A stretch of DNA of 64,000 nt from Carnobacterium pleistocenium FTR1 (GTDB lineage: Bacteria > Bacillota > Bacilli > Lactobacillales > Carnobacteriaceae), in NCBI RefSeq assembly GCF_000744285.1, contig NZ_JQLQ01000002.1, forward strand, positions 1,302,001 to 1,366,000, given 5' to 3'. Under the pieces are notes generated by a model. That model was not told where the DNA came from. It did no database searches and saw only the letters and a program-made list of their open reading frames with translations. Made by a program: the position numbers and the translations under genes. Positions 27,179-38,970 of the stretch are shown one piece after another. Each line of letters opens with the position of its first letter. Position 1 is the first letter of the stretch.

Positions 27179-27244
27179 TTGTTTCCCCTCCTACAGGCTT
27201 TCAAGAATTATTGTAACTTTTTTTGTGAAAAGGTTGCAACTATT

Positions 27245-27297
27245 TCGTACTAATTTTCTAATACCATTTTTCTTACAAAAAGTGGTATAATTAAAAA
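27245..27297 (+). promoter_or_regulatory. Promoter region of rqcH
   Basis: A TATAAT box near 27286-27292 is embedded in a dyad AATACCATTTTT...AAAAAGTGGTAT, roughly 90 bp upstream of the rqcH start. A second small dyad (CTAATAG...CTATTAG) lies between the box and the gene. Confidence 0.45.
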
Positions 27298-27377
27298 TAC
27301 AGCACTAATAGGACTAACTGACTCTATTAGTTAAATAGAATCGATTGAAACAATTGATTACGAAAGAAGGGATATAT

Positions 27378-29087
27378 ATGTCATTTGATGGTATTTTTAC
27401 CCATGTGATGGTAGATGAATTAAGCACCGCACTAAAAAATGGACGAGTATCAAAAATCCATCAGCCTTATCCAAATGAAATGATTATTGTTATGCGAGCA
27501 AATGGTAAAAATCATAAGCTGCTATTATCCGCTCACCCAAGCTATGCCCGTATTCAATTAACGGAAATTCCTTACGAAAACCCAAGCTCTCCCCCAAATT
27601 TTTGTATGATCATGAGAAAACATCTTGAAGGAGCTATCTTAGAAGATATCCAACAAGTCGGCAATGATCGTGTCATCCATTTTAGATTTAAAAGTCGAGA
27701 TGAAATCGGAGATGTCCAAAATGTTATCTTGATCGTAGAGTTAATGGGTCGCCATAGTAATATATTGCTTATTGAGCAAGACACACAACGCATTTTAGAT
27801 ACAATCAAACATGTTCCGACTAGTCAAAATTCGTTTCGCTTTATTATGCCGGGGGCTACGTACCAAACTCCGCCCCATCAAGATAAATTGAATCCTTTTG
27901 AAACAAGTAGTGCTGAACTTGCTGAATTAATGACTTCGTTTGAAGATCAAGAGTTACCGTATGAAAAAAGATTGCAACATCTCTATCAAGGAATCGGTGC
28001 GGATACAGCTAAGGAACTTTTGTATCGTAGCGAAAATAACGTTCAAAATTTACCGGTCTTATTTGATTCGTTTATGACCAGTGTTCGTAAAGGGAATATT
28101 TCTCCAACCTTGACGATTGGTCCGAAAAAAGAATTTTTCACTCCCCTTCCCTATTTAAGTATTGAAGGAGAACGGGTGGGCCTTTCTACTTTGAGTGAAT
28201 TGTTAGATAGATACTATGAAAGTAAAGCAGACCGAGACCGTGTTAAGCAACAAGGATCAGATCTGATCCATTTGATTCAAACAGAACTTCAACGCAATAA
28301 GAAAAAGATGAAAAAACTCAAAAACACGTTAGCTGAAACAGAATTAGCCGATGATTATAGAGTACGAGGCGAATTGTTGACGGCTTATCTTTATAAAATG
28401 ACTAAAGGACAAAAAGAAGTGTCCTTAACGAACTTTTATGATGAAGAAAAACCAATGACGATTCCGCTTGATCCAAGAAAAACACCTTCTCAAAATGCGC
28501 AAAAATATTTTTCGAAATATCAAAAATTAAAAAATGCAATCGCATTTGTAAACGAACAAATGCGGCTAACGCAAGAAGAAATCGTTTATTTGGAATCCGT
28601 TTCAACCCAAGTGGAATTAGCTACTCCAAAAGATATGGCGGATATTAAAGAAGAATTGATCCAGCAAGGCTATATCAAGAAAAAGAAAACGAAGAAAAAA
28701 CAAAAACAAGCTAAATTAAGCAAGCCAGATCAGTACCAATCTTCAGATGGGACAACGATTTTAGTTGGGAAAAACAATCTACAAAATGATCAGTTAACCC
28801 TTAAGACAGCACGAAAATCCGATATTTGGCTACACACAAAAAACATTCCTGGGTCACATGTGATAATCCAATCTGCTGATCCTAGTGAAGAAACGATTTT
28901 AGAAGCTGCTAATATTGCGGCATATTTTTCTAAATCACAGTTATCAGCATCCGTTCCAGTAGATTATGTTGAAGTAAAGAAAATAAAAAAACCAAATGGT
29001 GCAAAACCAGGTTTTGTCATTTACGAGGGGCAACGGACCGTATTTGTAACACCTGATAAAGAGTTAGTGAACCAATTAAAAGAGTAA
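27378..29087 (+). CDS. rqcH: Rqc2/RqcH-type NFACT protein (ribosome quality control; FbpA family)
   Basis: 569 aa from the ATG at 27378 (MSFDGIFTH), preceded by AAGAAGGGAT. The upstream in-frame codons to 27345 lack a ribosome-binding site. The NFACT-N domain starts at residue 1, a long coiled coil with many lysines lies around residues 280-430, and the NFACT-R domain carries the conserved KSDIWLHTKNIPGSHVII segment. Bacterial RqcH binds obstructed 50S subunits with peptidyl-tRNA and recruits tRNA-Ala to add alanine tails that mark chains for degradation. Homologues are also annotated as fibronectin-binding protein. Confidence 0.93.
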   Translation: MSFDGIFTHVMVDELSTALKNGRVSKIHQPYPNEMIIVMRANGKNHKLLLSAHPSYARIQLTEIPYENPSSPPNFCMIMRKHLEGAILEDIQQVGNDRVIHFRFKSRDEIGDVQNVILIVELMGRHSNILLIEQDTQRILDTIKHVPTSQNSFRFIMPGATYQTPPHQDKLNPFETSSAELAELMTSFEDQELPYEKRLQHLYQGIGADTAKELLYRSENNVQNLPVLFDSFMTSVRKGNISPTLTIGPKKEFFTPLPYLSIEGERVGLSTLSELLDRYYESKADRDRVKQQGSDLIHLIQTELQRNKKKMKKLKNTLAETELADDYRVRGELLTAYLYKMTKGQKEVSLTNFYDEEKPMTIPLDPRKTPSQNAQKYFSKYQKLKNAIAFVNEQMRLTQEEIVYLESVSTQVELATPKDMADIKEELIQQGYIKKKKTKKKQKQAKLSKPDQYQSSDGTTILVGKNNLQNDQLTLKTARKSDIWLHTKNIPGSHVIIQSADPSEETILEAANIAAYFSKSQLSASVPVDYVEVKKIKKPNGAKPGFVIYEGQRTVFVTPDKELVNQLKE

Positions 29088-29092
29088 AAACT

Positions 29093-29137
29093 AAAAGTAG
29101 CGCATACCTGTTAAAAAAGGTGTGCGTTACTTTTTTA
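29093..29137. terminator. Bidirectional terminator between rqcH and pyrE
   Basis: AAAAGTAGCGCATACCT pairs with AGGTGTGCGTTACTTTT. It serves rqcH on plus; on minus it directly follows the pyrE stop, so it also ends the pyr operon. Confidence 0.88.
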
Positions 29138-29767
29138 TTTATTTAGCCAATTGGTTGGATCTTTTTTCCACTCTTTTAAAAGAGCGATTTCAGTTGCATC
29201 AATTAGTCCTTTTTTTAATGCTACTTCAATCAAAGCAGAATAATTGGTCAACGTATTTAATTGAATCTTATTTTCCGAAAAATTCCCTATTCCTTGTGGT
29301 AACTCATAAGTAAAGATTGCAGCAACTCCTAAAACGTGAGCTCCTTCGCTGGTTGCTGCTTTCACCGCTTCAATGACACTTCCCCCAGTGGAAATCAAAT
29401 CTTCGATTACGACCATTTTCTGATTAGGCGCTATTCGCCCTTCGATTTGATTTCCTTTGCCATGATCTTTCGCTTTGCTTCGGATATAAACCATCGGCAA
29501 ATCCAATAATTCTGCTACCCATGCCGCATGAGGAATGCCAGCCGTTGCCGTTCCAGCAATAACTTCTACTTCTGGATAATGGGCTTTGATCATTTCGGCT
29601 AATCCATTTGCTATGTCCCGGCGCACTGCTGGGTAACTCATCGTAATTCGATTGTCACAATAAATTGGACTTTTCATTCCACTAGCCCACGTAAAGGGAT
29701 CTGTGGGATTTAGACTTACCGCTTCTATCGTTAACAGTTTTTCAGCGATCTTTTTTTCATTCGTCAT
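29135..29767 (-). CDS. pyrE: Orotate phosphoribosyltransferase
   Basis: A 210-aa type I phosphoribosyltransferase making OMP from orotate and PRPP. The PRPP-binding motif is [16 protein letters not shown], and the Ser-Lys-rich loop [15 protein letters not shown] is the flexible catalytic loop. It is the last gene of the pyr operon, 1 bp after pyrF. Confidence 0.97.
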   Translation of the reverse strand: MTNEKKIAEKLLTIEAVSLNPTDPFTWASGMKSPIYCDNRITMSYPAVRRDIANGLAEMIKAHYPEVEVIAGTATAGIPHAAWVAELLDLPMVYIRSKAKDHGKGNQIEGRIAPNQKMVVIEDLISTGGSVIEAVKAATSEGAHVLGVAAIFTYELPQGIGNFSENKIQLNTLTNYSALIEVALKKGLIDATEIALLKEWKKDPTNWLNK

Positions 29768-29768
29768 G

Positions 29769-30485
29769 TTACTTGTTCACTCCATTCCATTGTTCTTTTA
29801 TTGCCTGATAAGCCGCTAAAGGGTCTTCCGCTTGCGTGATAGGACGGCCAACAACAATATAGGAAGCTCCTTCTTTTTTAGCCATAGCGGGCGTAGCGAC
29901 TCGTTTTTGATCGCCAATAGCGATTCCTTCTGGACGTATTCCTGGAGTGACACATAAAAATTCATTAGCTGTATATTCTTTTATTTTGCGTGCTTCTAAA
30001 GCAGAACAAACGACACCATCTAACCCTGCTGATCGCGTTAGTTTGGCATAATGGATGACACTCTCCATTAAGGACACAGGAATCAGTTGTTCTTGCTGCA
30101 TGGCTTCTTGTGTGGTCGAAGTTAATTGGGTGACCGCAATTAGTTTAGGCCGTTTCTGACCAATTGGTGTGCCTGAAACGATTCCTTCCATCGCAGCTTC
30201 CATCATTGCTCGTCCGCCCGCAGCATGGACCGTTAGCATGTCGACCTCTAATGCAGCTATTCCTTTCATAGAACGTTGGACCGTATTAGGAATATCGTAC
30301 AGTTTTAAATCTAAAAAAACACTATGACCTAACTGCTTAAGTCTTGTTACGATCTCCGGTCCGTTTTGATAAAACAATTCCATCCCCACCTTAACAAATA
30401 ACGATTCCGTATTAAACTGGTCTAGAAACTGGTTAACTTGAGGCAACGTTTCAAAATCTAACGCGATAATGGGCCTATTTGTCAT
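29769..30485 (-). CDS. pyrF: Orotidine 5'-phosphate decarboxylase
   Basis: A 238-aa TIM-barrel enzyme converting OMP to UMP. The catalytic Asp-Lys-Asp array is visible as [12 protein letters not shown]; the N terminus (PIIALDFET) and the [10 protein letters not shown] phosphate-binding end are typical. Its start overlaps the pyrD end by 11 bp. Confidence 0.97.
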   Translation of the reverse strand: MTNRPIIALDFETLPQVNQFLDQFNTESLFVKVGMELFYQNGPEIVTRLKQLGHSVFLDLKLYDIPNTVQRSMKGIAALEVDMLTVHAAGGRAMMEAAMEGIVSGTPIGQKRPKLIAVTQLTSTTQEAMQQEQLIPVSLMESVIHYAKLTRSAGLDGVVCSALEARKIKEYTANEFLCVTPGIRPEGIAIGDQKRVATPAMAKKEGASYIVVGRPITQAEDPLAAYQAIKEQWNGVNK

Positions 30486-31404
30486 CTTTTTGGCCTGCCT
30501 TTACCTCTTCTATCAGTGATTCAATAGATGCAATGCCCAACTCGTCCATTCGTTTAGGCAACGCCTCGATCAATTCTTTGCAAATCATTGGATTAGCATA
30601 ATTCGCCGTACCAATTGCGACTGCACTGGCCCCAGCCATAAACATCTCAAGCACATCATCGACGGTTGAAAGTCCGCCCATGCCAATAATGGGAATCGAT
30701 ACTGCCCGCGAGACTTGATAGACCATCCGGATCGCGATCGGTTTGATGGCTGCACCAGAAAGTCCGCCTGTCTTATTCGCTAAGACAGGTTTTTTGGTCT
30801 TTAGGTCAATGCTCATTCCCAATACCGTATTGATCATACTGATCCCATCCGCTCCACCTTTTTCAGCCGCTTGGGCTATTTCTACGATATTGGTTACATT
30901 CGGAGTCAACTTAACATAGATTGGAACGGTGGCCACTTCTTTAACGGCTTTAGTGATTTCATAAACAGATTCCGGACTAGAACCAAAAGTTAATCCGCCT
31001 TCTTTTACATTTGGACAAGAAACATTGATCTCAAGTGCCCGGACTACCGGAGATTGGCACAATTTTTTTGTGACTTCACAGTAATCTTCAATCGTTGTAC
31101 CGGCTACACTTGCGATCACTGGTGTATTAAATTGAGCTAATACAGGCAACTTTTCGGCTACGATCACATCTACACCCGGATTTTTCAAACCTACTGCATT
31201 CAAGACCCCCGTTTCTAAATGGTGGTAGCGTGGATTCGCATTCCCAGCACGGGCATCAATCGTCGTTGATTTAATGATGATGGCACCTAATAAATCGTAA
31301 TCATACTTGTCCAGGTAACTTTCGCCAAAACCAAATGTTCCACTGGCTGGCATAATCGGATTCTTCAACTCTAGTCCTGGTAGTTTTACTGCTAAGCGAT
31401 TCAT
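30475..31404 (-). CDS. pyrD: Dihydroorotate dehydrogenase, class 1B-type catalytic subunit
   Basis: A 309-aa FMN enzyme oxidising dihydroorotate to orotate. The catalytic base Cys is in [12 protein letters not shown], as in class 1B (PyrDB); class 1A and class 2 enzymes differ here. The N-terminal [21 protein letters not shown] and [16 protein letters not shown] also fit 1B. Class 1B enzymes normally form a heterotetramer with the iron-sulfur/FAD subunit PyrK to pass electrons to NAD. No pyrK is found between carB and pyrD, where it usually lies, nor elsewhere in this window. Confidence 0.95.
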   Translation of the reverse strand: MNRLAVKLPGLELKNPIMPASGTFGFGESYLDKYDYDLLGAIIIKSTTIDARAGNANPRYHHLETGVLNAVGLKNPGVDVIVAEKLPVLAQFNTPVIASVAGTTIEDYCEVTKKLCQSPVVRALEINVSCPNVKEGGLTFGSSPESVYEITKAVKEVATVPIYVKLTPNVTNIVEIAQAAEKGGADGISMINTVLGMSIDLKTKKPVLANKTGGLSGAAIKPIAIRMVYQVSRAVSIPIIGMGGLSTVDDVLEMFMAGASAVAIGTANYANPMICKELIEALPKRMDELGIASIESLIEEVKAGQKDDK

Positions 31405-31461
31405 TTAATAGCCCCCATTTTTTTTAGTCCGATGGATCTTGTTATCTTTTTAACCTGTTAA

Positions 31462-34400
31462 TTATAACGGGCTAGTCATGAGGTTACGTGATTCAAGTAC
31501 ATTAAGAATGGCTGATACTGTATCCAGTGACGTTAATAAAGGGATGCCTTGCTCGATGGCTGCTTTCCGGATCACTTTCCCATCATTTACTACCCCGATT
31601 CCGATAGTCATCGTATTGATCACTACTTGAACCTTGTTTTCTTGGATAAGACCCAATACGGTCTCATCAGCTGCTTGTTGGATCTTTGCCACGATTCTTA
31701 CGGGCAGGTGATGTTCCGCGAAGTACTGTCCGGTCCCTTCCGTTGTTACGATCGTGTAGCCAATCTCATAAAAACGTTTGGCTAAGGCTAGGGCTTCTTC
31801 TTTATCTTCATCAGAGATGGTGAATAAAACCGATCCATGGTCATACAAATGCATGTAGCTTCCTTCAAAAGCTTTATAAAGGGCCTTCTCTAGCGTTGTA
31901 TCGCTTCCCATGACTTCTCCTGTCGATTTCATTTCAGGTCCTAGTAAGGCGTCTACCTTTTGCAATTTAGTGAAGGAGAACACGGGAGCTTTTACATGGA
32001 TCAGCGCAGACTCTTTGTACAATCCATCGGTATACCCTTGTTCTTTTAACGATTGGCCTAAAATTGCTTTTGTCGCTACTTGAGCCATCGGAATCCCAGT
32101 CACTTTACTTAAAAACGGCACCGTACGACTGGCACGAGGATTTACCTCGATGACATAGACCGTATCGTTATTGATCACAAACTGAACATTCATCATGCCC
32201 AAACAATTCAGACCAAGAGCTAAGCGCGTGGTGTAGTCGACGATCGTATCTTGGATTTCTTTTGACAAGGATTGAGGCGGATAAACGGCCATTGAATCTC
32301 CTGAATGGACACCCGAGCGTTCAATATGCTCCATAATGCCCGGAATAAGGACCGATTCCCCATCACAGATCGCATCTACTTCCACTTCTTTTCCGACTAA
32401 ATAGCGGTCAATCAAAACGGGGTGTTCAGGTGAAGCTTTGACTGCATTTCGCATGTAATTTTCTAAATCTGGCTGTGTGTCTACGATCTGCATCCCACGC
32501 CCGCCTAAAACGTAACTTGGACGAACTAACACGGGGTAGTTGATTCGATCGGCAATGGCGACAGCTTCTTTTTCAGTTGTCGCTGTCGCTCCTAAGGGTT
32601 GAGGAACTTGAAGTTCATTCAAGGCTTGTTCAAATAAATCACGATTTTCAGCTCGATCCAAATCTTCTACACGCGTTCCTAATAAGGTCACACCCATTTC
32701 CGTTAACGGCTCTGCCAAGTTAATGGCTGTTTGCCCTCCGAACTGAACGATCACACCAATGGGTTGCTCTAGGCGAATGACGTGCATCACGTCTTCTAAA
32801 GTCAGTGGCTCAAAATACAATTTGTCTGAAATTGAAAAGTCAGTCGAAACGGTTTCTGGATTGCTGTTCATGATGATGGCTTCATAGCCTGCTTGTTGGA
32901 TGGCTTTAACCGAGTGGACTGTGGCGTAATCAAATTCTACCCCTTGTCCGATTCGAATGGGACCAGATCCTAAAACTAAAACCGATGGCTTTTCTGACAC
33001 GATGCTCTCGTTTTCTTCTTCATACGAACTATAGAAATAAGGCGTGTTGGATTCGAACTCTGCTGCACATGTATCGACTGTTTTGTAAACCGGGACAATC
33101 GCATGTTCATAGCGGATAGCCATCACTTCTCGTTCGGTAATATTCCATAATTGAGCAATCGCGTTATCCGAGAAGCCGTATTCTTTGGCCGTAGTCAATA
33201 CATCAATATCTTTAACATGTTGCTTCAGTTCCTCTTCTAACTCTACAACATGTAGCAACTTATCTAAGAAAAACAAATCTATTTTGGTTAAGTTTGCCAA
33301 GTCTTCAATCGTATAGCCGCGGCGAATACCTTCTACCAAGTAGAATAAGCGATCATCTTCGGCTTTGATGATTTTTTCAATCAGCGCTTCATCTTCGGCT
33401 TGGGAAGCTTCCTCTAATAAGACATGAGGTGCTCCTATTTCTAGCGAACGTACCGCTTTTAACAACGCCTCTTCGAGTGTCCGGCCGATTGCCATAACTT
33501 CACCTGTAGCTTTCATCTGTGTCCCAAGTCGACGATCGCCGTGTTCAAATTTATCAAACGGCCAACGCGGGATCTTCGCAACGACATAATCAAGTGCGGG
33601 TTCAAACTCAGCATACGTTGTCCCAGTCACTGGGTTCTTCATCTCATCAAGCGTTAAACCGACGGCGATTTTTGCGGCTAATTTAGCGATTGGGTAACCC
33701 GTTGCTTTACTTGCTAAAGCTGAAGAGCGACTGACACGCGGGTTCACTTCAATGATGTAATAATTTGAACTAGCTGGGTCAAGGGCTAATTGAACATTAC
33801 ACCCTCCTTCAATCTCTAAAGCGCGAATAATTTTTAAGGATGCATCGCGTAGCATTTGATGCTCTCTATCCGTTAAAGTTTGGGTGGGAGCAAAAACGAT
33901 TGAATCGCCGGTATGGATCCCAACTGGATCGAAATTTTCCATGTTGCAGACCACGATCGCATTATCGTTTTTGTCTCGCATCACTTCGTACTCAATTTCT
34001 TTATAGCCAGCTATACTGATTTCGACTAAACATTGACTAACTGGCGATAATTTTAGCCCATTCGTAACGGTCTCTTTCAACTCTTCCTCATTATCACAAA
34101 TTCCTCCACCAGTTCCCCCTAAGGTAAAGGCTGGACGAACGATGACTGGAAAGCCAACTTTTTCAGCAAATAACAAAGCTGCTGCAACGGTATGGACGAT
34201 ATCGCTTTCGGGTACAGGTTCATTTAATTCATGCATCAATTGACGAAATAAATCTCTATCCTCTGCTTGGTCGATCGCGCTTAATTTGGTTCCAAGCAAT
34301 TCAATACCTAATTCCTCAAGGATGCCAGAATTGGCTAATTCCATAGCCATGTTGAGTCCCGTTTGTCCGCCTAGCGTTGGCACGATAGCATCTGGGCGTT

Positions 34401-34641
34401 CCTTGCGTAAGATACGCGAGACAAACTCTAAGGTGATCGGTTCGATGTAAACTTTATCCGCAATTTCTTTATCCGTCATGATCGTAGCTGGATTAGAGTT
34501 GACCAATACGACTTCGTACCCTTCTTCTCTTAAAGCTAGACACGCTTGAGTACCCGCGTAATCGAATTCAGCTGCTTGACCAATAACGATCGGCCCTGAG
34601 CCAATCACCATGATTTTCGTTAAATCTGTCCGTTTAGGCAT
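31462..34641 (-). CDS. carB: Carbamoyl-phosphate synthase large chain
   Basis: 1059 aa from the ATG at 34641 ([19 protein letters not shown]), preceded by GGAAGGAGA; a longer frame to 34665 is not needed. It consists of two homologous ATP-grasp halves: the first with the [16 protein letters not shown] loop, the second with [14 protein letters not shown], followed by a C-terminal allosteric domain. It makes carbamoyl phosphate from glutamine-derived ammonia, bicarbonate and 2 ATP. The start overlaps the end of carA by 8 bp. Confidence 0.97.
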   Translation of the reverse strand: MPKRTDLTKIMVIGSGPIVIGQAAEFDYAGTQACLALREEGYEVVLVNSNPATIMTDKEIADKVYIEPITLEFVSRILRKERPDAIVPTLGGQTGLNMAMELANSGILEELGIELLGTKLSAIDQAEDRDLFRQLMHELNEPVPESDIVHTVAAALLFAEKVGFPVIVRPAFTLGGTGGGICDNEEELKETVTNGLKLSPVSQCLVEISIAGYKEIEYEVMRDKNDNAIVVCNMENFDPVGIHTGDSIVFAPTQTLTDREHQMLRDASLKIIRALEIEGGCNVQLALDPASSNYYIIEVNPRVSRSSALASKATGYPIAKLAAKIAVGLTLDEMKNPVTGTTYAEFEPALDYVVAKIPRWPFDKFEHGDRRLGTQMKATGEVMAIGRTLEEALLKAVRSLEIGAPHVLLEEASQAEDEALIEKIIKAEDDRLFYLVEGIRRGYTIEDLANLTKIDLFFLDKLLHVVELEEELKQHVKDIDVLTTAKEYGFSDNAIAQLWNITEREVMAIRYEHAIVPVYKTVDTCAAEFESNTPYFYSSYEEENESIVSEKPSVLVLGSGPIRIGQGVEFDYATVHSVKAIQQAGYEAIIMNSNPETVSTDFSISDKLYFEPLTLEDVMHVIRLEQPIGVIVQFGGQTAINLAEPLTEMGVTLLGTRVEDLDRAENRDLFEQALNELQVPQPLGATATTEKEAVAIADRINYPVLVRPSYVLGGRGMQIVDTQPDLENYMRNAVKASPEHPVLIDRYLVGKEVEVDAICDGESVLIPGIMEHIERSGVHSGDSMAVYPPQSLSKEIQDTIVDYTTRLALGLNCLGMMNVQFVINNDTVYVIEVNPRASRTVPFLSKVTGIPMAQVATKAILGQSLKEQGYTDGLYKESALIHVKAPVFSFTKLQKVDALLGPEMKSTGEVMGSDTTLEKALYKAFEGSYMHLYDHGSVLFTISDEDKEEALALAKRFYEIGYTIVTTEGTGQYFAEHHLPVRIVAKIQQAADETVLGLIQENKVQVVINTMTIGIGVVNDGKVIRKAAIEQGIPLLTSLDTVSAILNVLESRNLMTSPL

Positions 34642-35722
34642 TCTTTTTTGTCTCCTTCCAAGCATCCATTAATTCCATAAATTGATCAAACAAGTGAGCC
34701 GCATCGTGTGGTCCAGGAGCAGCGTCCGGGTGGTATTGGACACTGAACACGGGATGATAGCGGTGCTTGATTCCTTCTACCGTTTCGTCATTCAATTCGA
34801 TATGGGTCACAAGCAGTTTTTCTTTATCAATCGAATTGGCGTCGACTGCATAGCCATGATTTTGTGAAGTGAAATCGATTCGTCCCGTTGCGATCTCTTT
34901 AACTGGATGATTAAATCCGCGGTGACCGAACTTCATTTTAAACGTACTAGCTCCATTGGCTAACGCTATCAATTGATGACCTAAACAAATACCAAATACG
35001 GGCAGTTGCTCTTGGATGCTTTGGATCATCGTAAGTACCGTTGGGATGGAAGTCGGATCTCCTGGACCGTTAGTCAACATCACTCCGTCTGGATGTAAGC
35101 TGAGGATCGTTTCAGCCGTTGTATCATAAGGCAGTACCGTCACGTGACAATCTCTTTTATTTAATTCTTTTAAAATGCTATGTTTTAGTCCGAAATCAAT
35201 CACAACCACATGTTTGCCTTCACCTGGACTAACGTATGGCCGAGTGGTTGACACTTGAGCCACTTGGTTCGGTGGGAAAACAGTCGCTTTTAATTGATCA
35301 AAGGCATGCTTGATATCATCTTCAGCATCAATGATCAATCCGCGCATCGTTCCTTGTTCGCGAATCAGTCGTGTGAGCTTTCTTGTATCGATACCCGCTA
35401 TTCCAGGTATGTTTTTGATTTTCAAGAATTCATCTAAACTCATTTGAGTTTTCCAATGAGAGGGCACGCGCGCAAATTCTTTTACGATCACAGCTTTCGT
35501 GGTTGGGTCAATGGATTCAAAATCTTCTCGGTTGATTCCGGTATTCCCAATCAAGGGATAAGTAAAGATCAACATTTGGCCATTATAGGATTGATCCGTA
35601 ATGGATTCTTGATACCCTGTCATGCCCGTTGAAAAAACGACTTCGCCGGTTGCATCATTTGCAGAGCCAAAACCTCTTCCTTTAAAAATACTTCCATCTT
35701 CTAGCAGTAATAATCGTTTCAT
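34634..35722 (-). CDS. carA: Carbamoyl-phosphate synthase small chain (glutaminase)
   Basis: A 362-aa protein with the N-terminal CPSase_sm domain and a C-terminal class I glutamine amidotransferase: nucleophile Cys in [14 protein letters not shown] and His-Glu partners in [15 protein letters not shown]. It supplies ammonia to CarB. It lies in the pyr operon between pyrC and carB and so serves pyrimidine synthesis under PyrR control. Confidence 0.97.
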   Translation of the reverse strand: MKRLLLLEDGSIFKGRGFGSANDATGEVVFSTGMTGYQESITDQSYNGQMLIFTYPLIGNTGINREDFESIDPTTKAVIVKEFARVPSHWKTQMSLDEFLKIKNIPGIAGIDTRKLTRLIREQGTMRGLIIDAEDDIKHAFDQLKATVFPPNQVAQVSTTRPYVSPGEGKHVVVIDFGLKHSILKELNKRDCHVTVLPYDTTAETILSLHPDGVMLTNGPGDPTSIPTVLTMIQSIQEQLPVFGICLGHQLIALANGASTFKMKFGHRGFNHPVKEIATGRIDFTSQNHGYAVDANSIDKEKLLVTHIELNDETVEGIKHRYHPVFSVQYHPDAAPGPHDAAHLFDQFMELMDAWKETKKNA

Positions 35723-35727
35723 TTTCT

Positions 35728-37008
35728 TTATCCCTCCTGATAGACTAATTTGCCATCGACAAACGTCATGGTTGTTGTCCCTTTAACAGCCCATCCGATA
35801 AAAGGGGTATTGCTGGCTAACGAAAGAAACTCTTCGGCTCTGATTTTTTTGGTAGTGGTTAAATCGAAGAAAGCTAGATCCGCTTTTTGACCAATTCCAA
35901 GCGTTCCGCCGGCTAACTGAAATACTTTTGCTGGTTTGTAAGCCATCCAATCGATCAGTTGAGCAAGCGTTACGATCCCTGTCTCAACCAAATAGGTGTA
36001 CAACAATGAGAAAGCTGTTTCACTGCCCACAATCCCAAAGGGTGAACCCACCATACCCCCTGCTTTTTCTGCTTGACTATGCGGCGCATGATCTGTTGCG
36101 ATCAAATCGATTGTGCCGTCTAGTAATCCATCGAGCAACGCTTGCCGATCTTCTTCTCCTCTCAATGGAGGATTCATCTTATAGATGCTAGAGTCCGTTG
36201 GGATATCGTTCTCCGTTAACAACAAATGATGTGGGCTTACTTCAGCCGTTACGTTGATACCTGCCCGTTTGGCATCACGAATGACCCGCACGCTTTCTTT
36301 TGTTGAAACATGGCAAACATGGTAGTGAGCTCCGGTTGCCTCACTCAACAAAACATCTCGTGCGATTTGACTGGCTTCAGTCACATTCAGGATCCCTGGC
36401 AGCCCCAATTCCTTGTTGCGCGTTCCTTCATGCATCACCCCGCCAAACAATAGCGAATCATCTTCGGTATGGGCCACGACAACCGTTTGATTTTTGGCGG
36501 CTTCTTTCATGGCTAGATACATCGTACCAGCTGTTTGAACTCCTACACCGTCATTTGTGAAGGCAAAAGCTCCTGCTGCTAATAAATCGGTTTGGTTGGT
36601 CAAGGTGTCACTGCGTAAGTCCATTGTAAGTGGCGCATATTGCTTCACTTTTACAACAGCATCTTGGGTTATTTTTGCTTGTAAAGCGTTCATTTTTTCA
36701 GCTGTATCCGGTGCTGGTTGTACATTTGGCATGGCACAAATGGTTGTAAATCCACCGCGTGCGGCTGCCATCGTGCCTGATTTGATGGTTTCCTTGTAAG
36801 AAAAACCTGGTTCTCTTAAATGAACATGGACATCGATCAAACCTGGTGTAACGAATGCTCCGTGAGCATCAATGATTTCATCTGTGGCTGAACTAAGCGC
36901 AGCCAGATCTTCTCCAATGGCTTGAATCGTTTCTTGCTTGATCAACAATTCAATGGGCATATATTCTTCTTTTTGATTCAACATGGTGGCATTTTTTATC
37001 CAAATCAT
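35728..37008 (-). CDS. pyrC: Dihydroorotase
   Basis: A 426-aa amidohydrolase cyclising carbamoyl-aspartate. The metal-binding HxH is in [13 protein letters not shown], with a catalytic Asp in [12 protein letters not shown] and histidines in VAHTEDD and YHVCHVST. The type I dihydroorotase length (about 425) fits Gram-positive enzymes. Fifth gene upstream of pyrE in the operon; carA follows 5 bp later. Confidence 0.97.
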   Translation of the reverse strand: MIWIKNATMLNQKEEYMPIELLIKQETIQAIGEDLAALSSATDEIIDAHGAFVTPGLIDVHVHLREPGFSYKETIKSGTMAAARGGFTTICAMPNVQPAPDTAEKMNALQAKITQDAVVKVKQYAPLTMDLRSDTLTNQTDLLAAGAFAFTNDGVGVQTAGTMYLAMKEAAKNQTVVVAHTEDDSLLFGGVMHEGTRNKELGLPGILNVTEASQIARDVLLSEATGAHYHVCHVSTKESVRVIRDAKRAGINVTAEVSPHHLLLTENDIPTDSSIYKMNPPLRGEEDRQALLDGLLDGTIDLIATDHAPHSQAEKAGGMVGSPFGIVGSETAFSLLYTYLVETGIVTLAQLIDWMAYKPAKVFQLAGGTLGIGQKADLAFFDLTTTKKIRAEEFLSLASNTPFIGWAVKGTTTMTFVDGKLVYQEG

Positions 37009-37055
37009 CTAGTCATCTCCTGAGGTAAGCATTAATAGCAGTTTTTTAAGTTAAC

Positions 37056-37985
37056 TTAGTTTCGTCCAGCGATGATGGCTTCTAAAATAGCCATTCTGGT
37101 AAATACGCCATTTGACATCTGGGTCACGATTCTTGACCGGTCACACTCAACAAGTGAGCTTTGCAATTCCACATCGCGATTGACCGGTGCTGGATGCATG
37201 ATGATCGCTGAAGGTTGCATTTTTTGTTCCCGTGTTTCGTTCAAGCCATAATCAGTCAGATACGTTTCAATGCTGACTGCTTCGTGGATTTCATGACGTT
37301 CATGCTGCACACGCAACAACATCACAACATCTACTTCAGGTACCAGCTCATCCATCGCTACATAGGTGCCATAGTCACTAAAAGACTCGTCTATCCATTG
37401 AACCGGACCAGAAAAGAATATTTCTGCTCCAAGACGCTTTAGCATAGTCATGTTTGACTTAGCGACTCTTGAATGTTTCAAATCGCCTACAATGGCTATT
37501 TTCAAGCCGTCAAAATGGCCATATTCCTCATAAATCGTCATTAAATCCAGTAAACATTGGCTTGGGTGCTGACCTGTGCCGTCTCCTCCATTGATGATGG
37601 CGCATTTAATGGAAGGACTAGTAATCAATTCCGTATAGAAAGCTTCTTTACTGTCACGAATGACTGCAATGTTCGTTCCTAAAGCTGACATGGTCAATAC
37701 TGTGTCGTAAAGGCTCTCCCCTTTTTTGATGCTGCTTGTGGAAGGTTCAAAGTCAATGATTTCAATGCCTAATTTCTTTTCCGCCATTTCAAAACTTTTA
37801 TGGGTACGCGTGCTATTTTCAAAAAACAAGTTTACCGCATAAAGAGGTTCCACTAATGGAGGCAAAATCGTTCCTTTTTTAAATTGCATTGCCCGTTTAA
37901 TTAAAGTCAGTACTTCTTTATTGGTCAGATCCTCTACAGAAACAAAATGGTTTAAAGAAATTGGTGCAGCAATTTTAGTCATCAT
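37056..37985 (-). CDS. pyrB: Aspartate carbamoyltransferase catalytic chain
   Basis: A 309-aa enzyme joining carbamoyl phosphate and aspartate. The carbamoyl-phosphate motif is [15 protein letters not shown]; the [11 protein letters not shown] and MHPAPVNRD motifs are present. No regulatory PyrI gene is nearby, as usual for Firmicutes. The second PyrR attenuator lies just upstream; a uracil permease gene, frequent at this place in related operons, is absent. AGGAGGAA precedes the ATG. Confidence 0.97.
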   Translation of the reverse strand: MMTKIAAPISLNHFVSVEDLTNKEVLTLIKRAMQFKKGTILPPLVEPLYAVNLFFENSTRTHKSFEMAEKKLGIEIIDFEPSTSSIKKGESLYDTVLTMSALGTNIAVIRDSKEAFYTELITSPSIKCAIINGGDGTGQHPSQCLLDLMTIYEEYGHFDGLKIAIVGDLKHSRVAKSNMTMLKRLGAEIFFSGPVQWIDESFSDYGTYVAMDELVPEVDVVMLLRVQHERHEIHEAVSIETYLTDYGLNETREQKMQPSAIIMHPAPVNRDVELQSSLVECDRSRIVTQMSNGVFTRMAILEAIIAGRN

Positions 37986-38030
37986 CTTTTTCCTCCTGGT
38001 CTTTTTTTGTGAGAGTAGCCAGACGGTATA

Positions 38031-38168
38031 AAAAAAGAACCTAAAGTTTTATTGAGAACTTTAGGTTCTAGCATAATTCTCCCTGATTTCGTGTTGGCTG
38101 TACATTTTCAGCACAAAATCTAGGCGATATTATAGTCATGACCTTATTAGTCTCACTGGGCTAATTTA
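38031..38168 (-). promoter_or_regulatory. PyrR attenuator between pyrR and pyrB
   Basis: In transcript order: a PyrR-binding element (AGCCCAGTGAGACTAATAAGG, split as AGCCCAGTGAGACT + AATAAGG at 38141-38168), then a terminator stem AGAACCTAAAGTT / AACTTTAGGTTCT followed by TTTTTTT (38031-38070). UMP-bound PyrR stabilises the anti-antiterminator so that the terminator forms. This is the well-known Bacillus-type arrangement. Confidence 0.88.
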
Positions 38169-38184
38169 AAGTTTCATTTGATTG

Positions 38185-38754
<570 letters not shown>

Positions 38755-38783
38755 TCATACCACTTTAATAGAATTGGCCAATA

Positions 38784-38962
38784 AAAAATGCCCTCTTAAC
38801 CTTTAATGGTCGAAGAGGGCATATTACGGTTGAGTAATATAAGAGAAGGCAGAATTGCCTTTTCTTACTATGCTCCTTCTTAGTCTCACAGGACTAGGAT
38901 TAAAGGATAAATTTTATTGTTCTGTTACCACTGACTATACAGAGCGTCTTTAAAAAAGTCAA
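38784..38962 (-). promoter_or_regulatory. pyr operon promoter and first PyrR attenuator
   Basis: Promoter TTGACT (38957-38962) - 17 nt - TATAGT (38934-38939). The leader then carries the PyrR-binding loop CCTAGTCCTGTGAGACTAAG (about 38876-38898) and a terminator ATGCCCTCTT / AAGAGGGCAT with TTTTTTATT (38784-38822), just upstream of pyrR. Confidence 0.9.
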
Positions 38963-38970
38963 TTAAAAAC

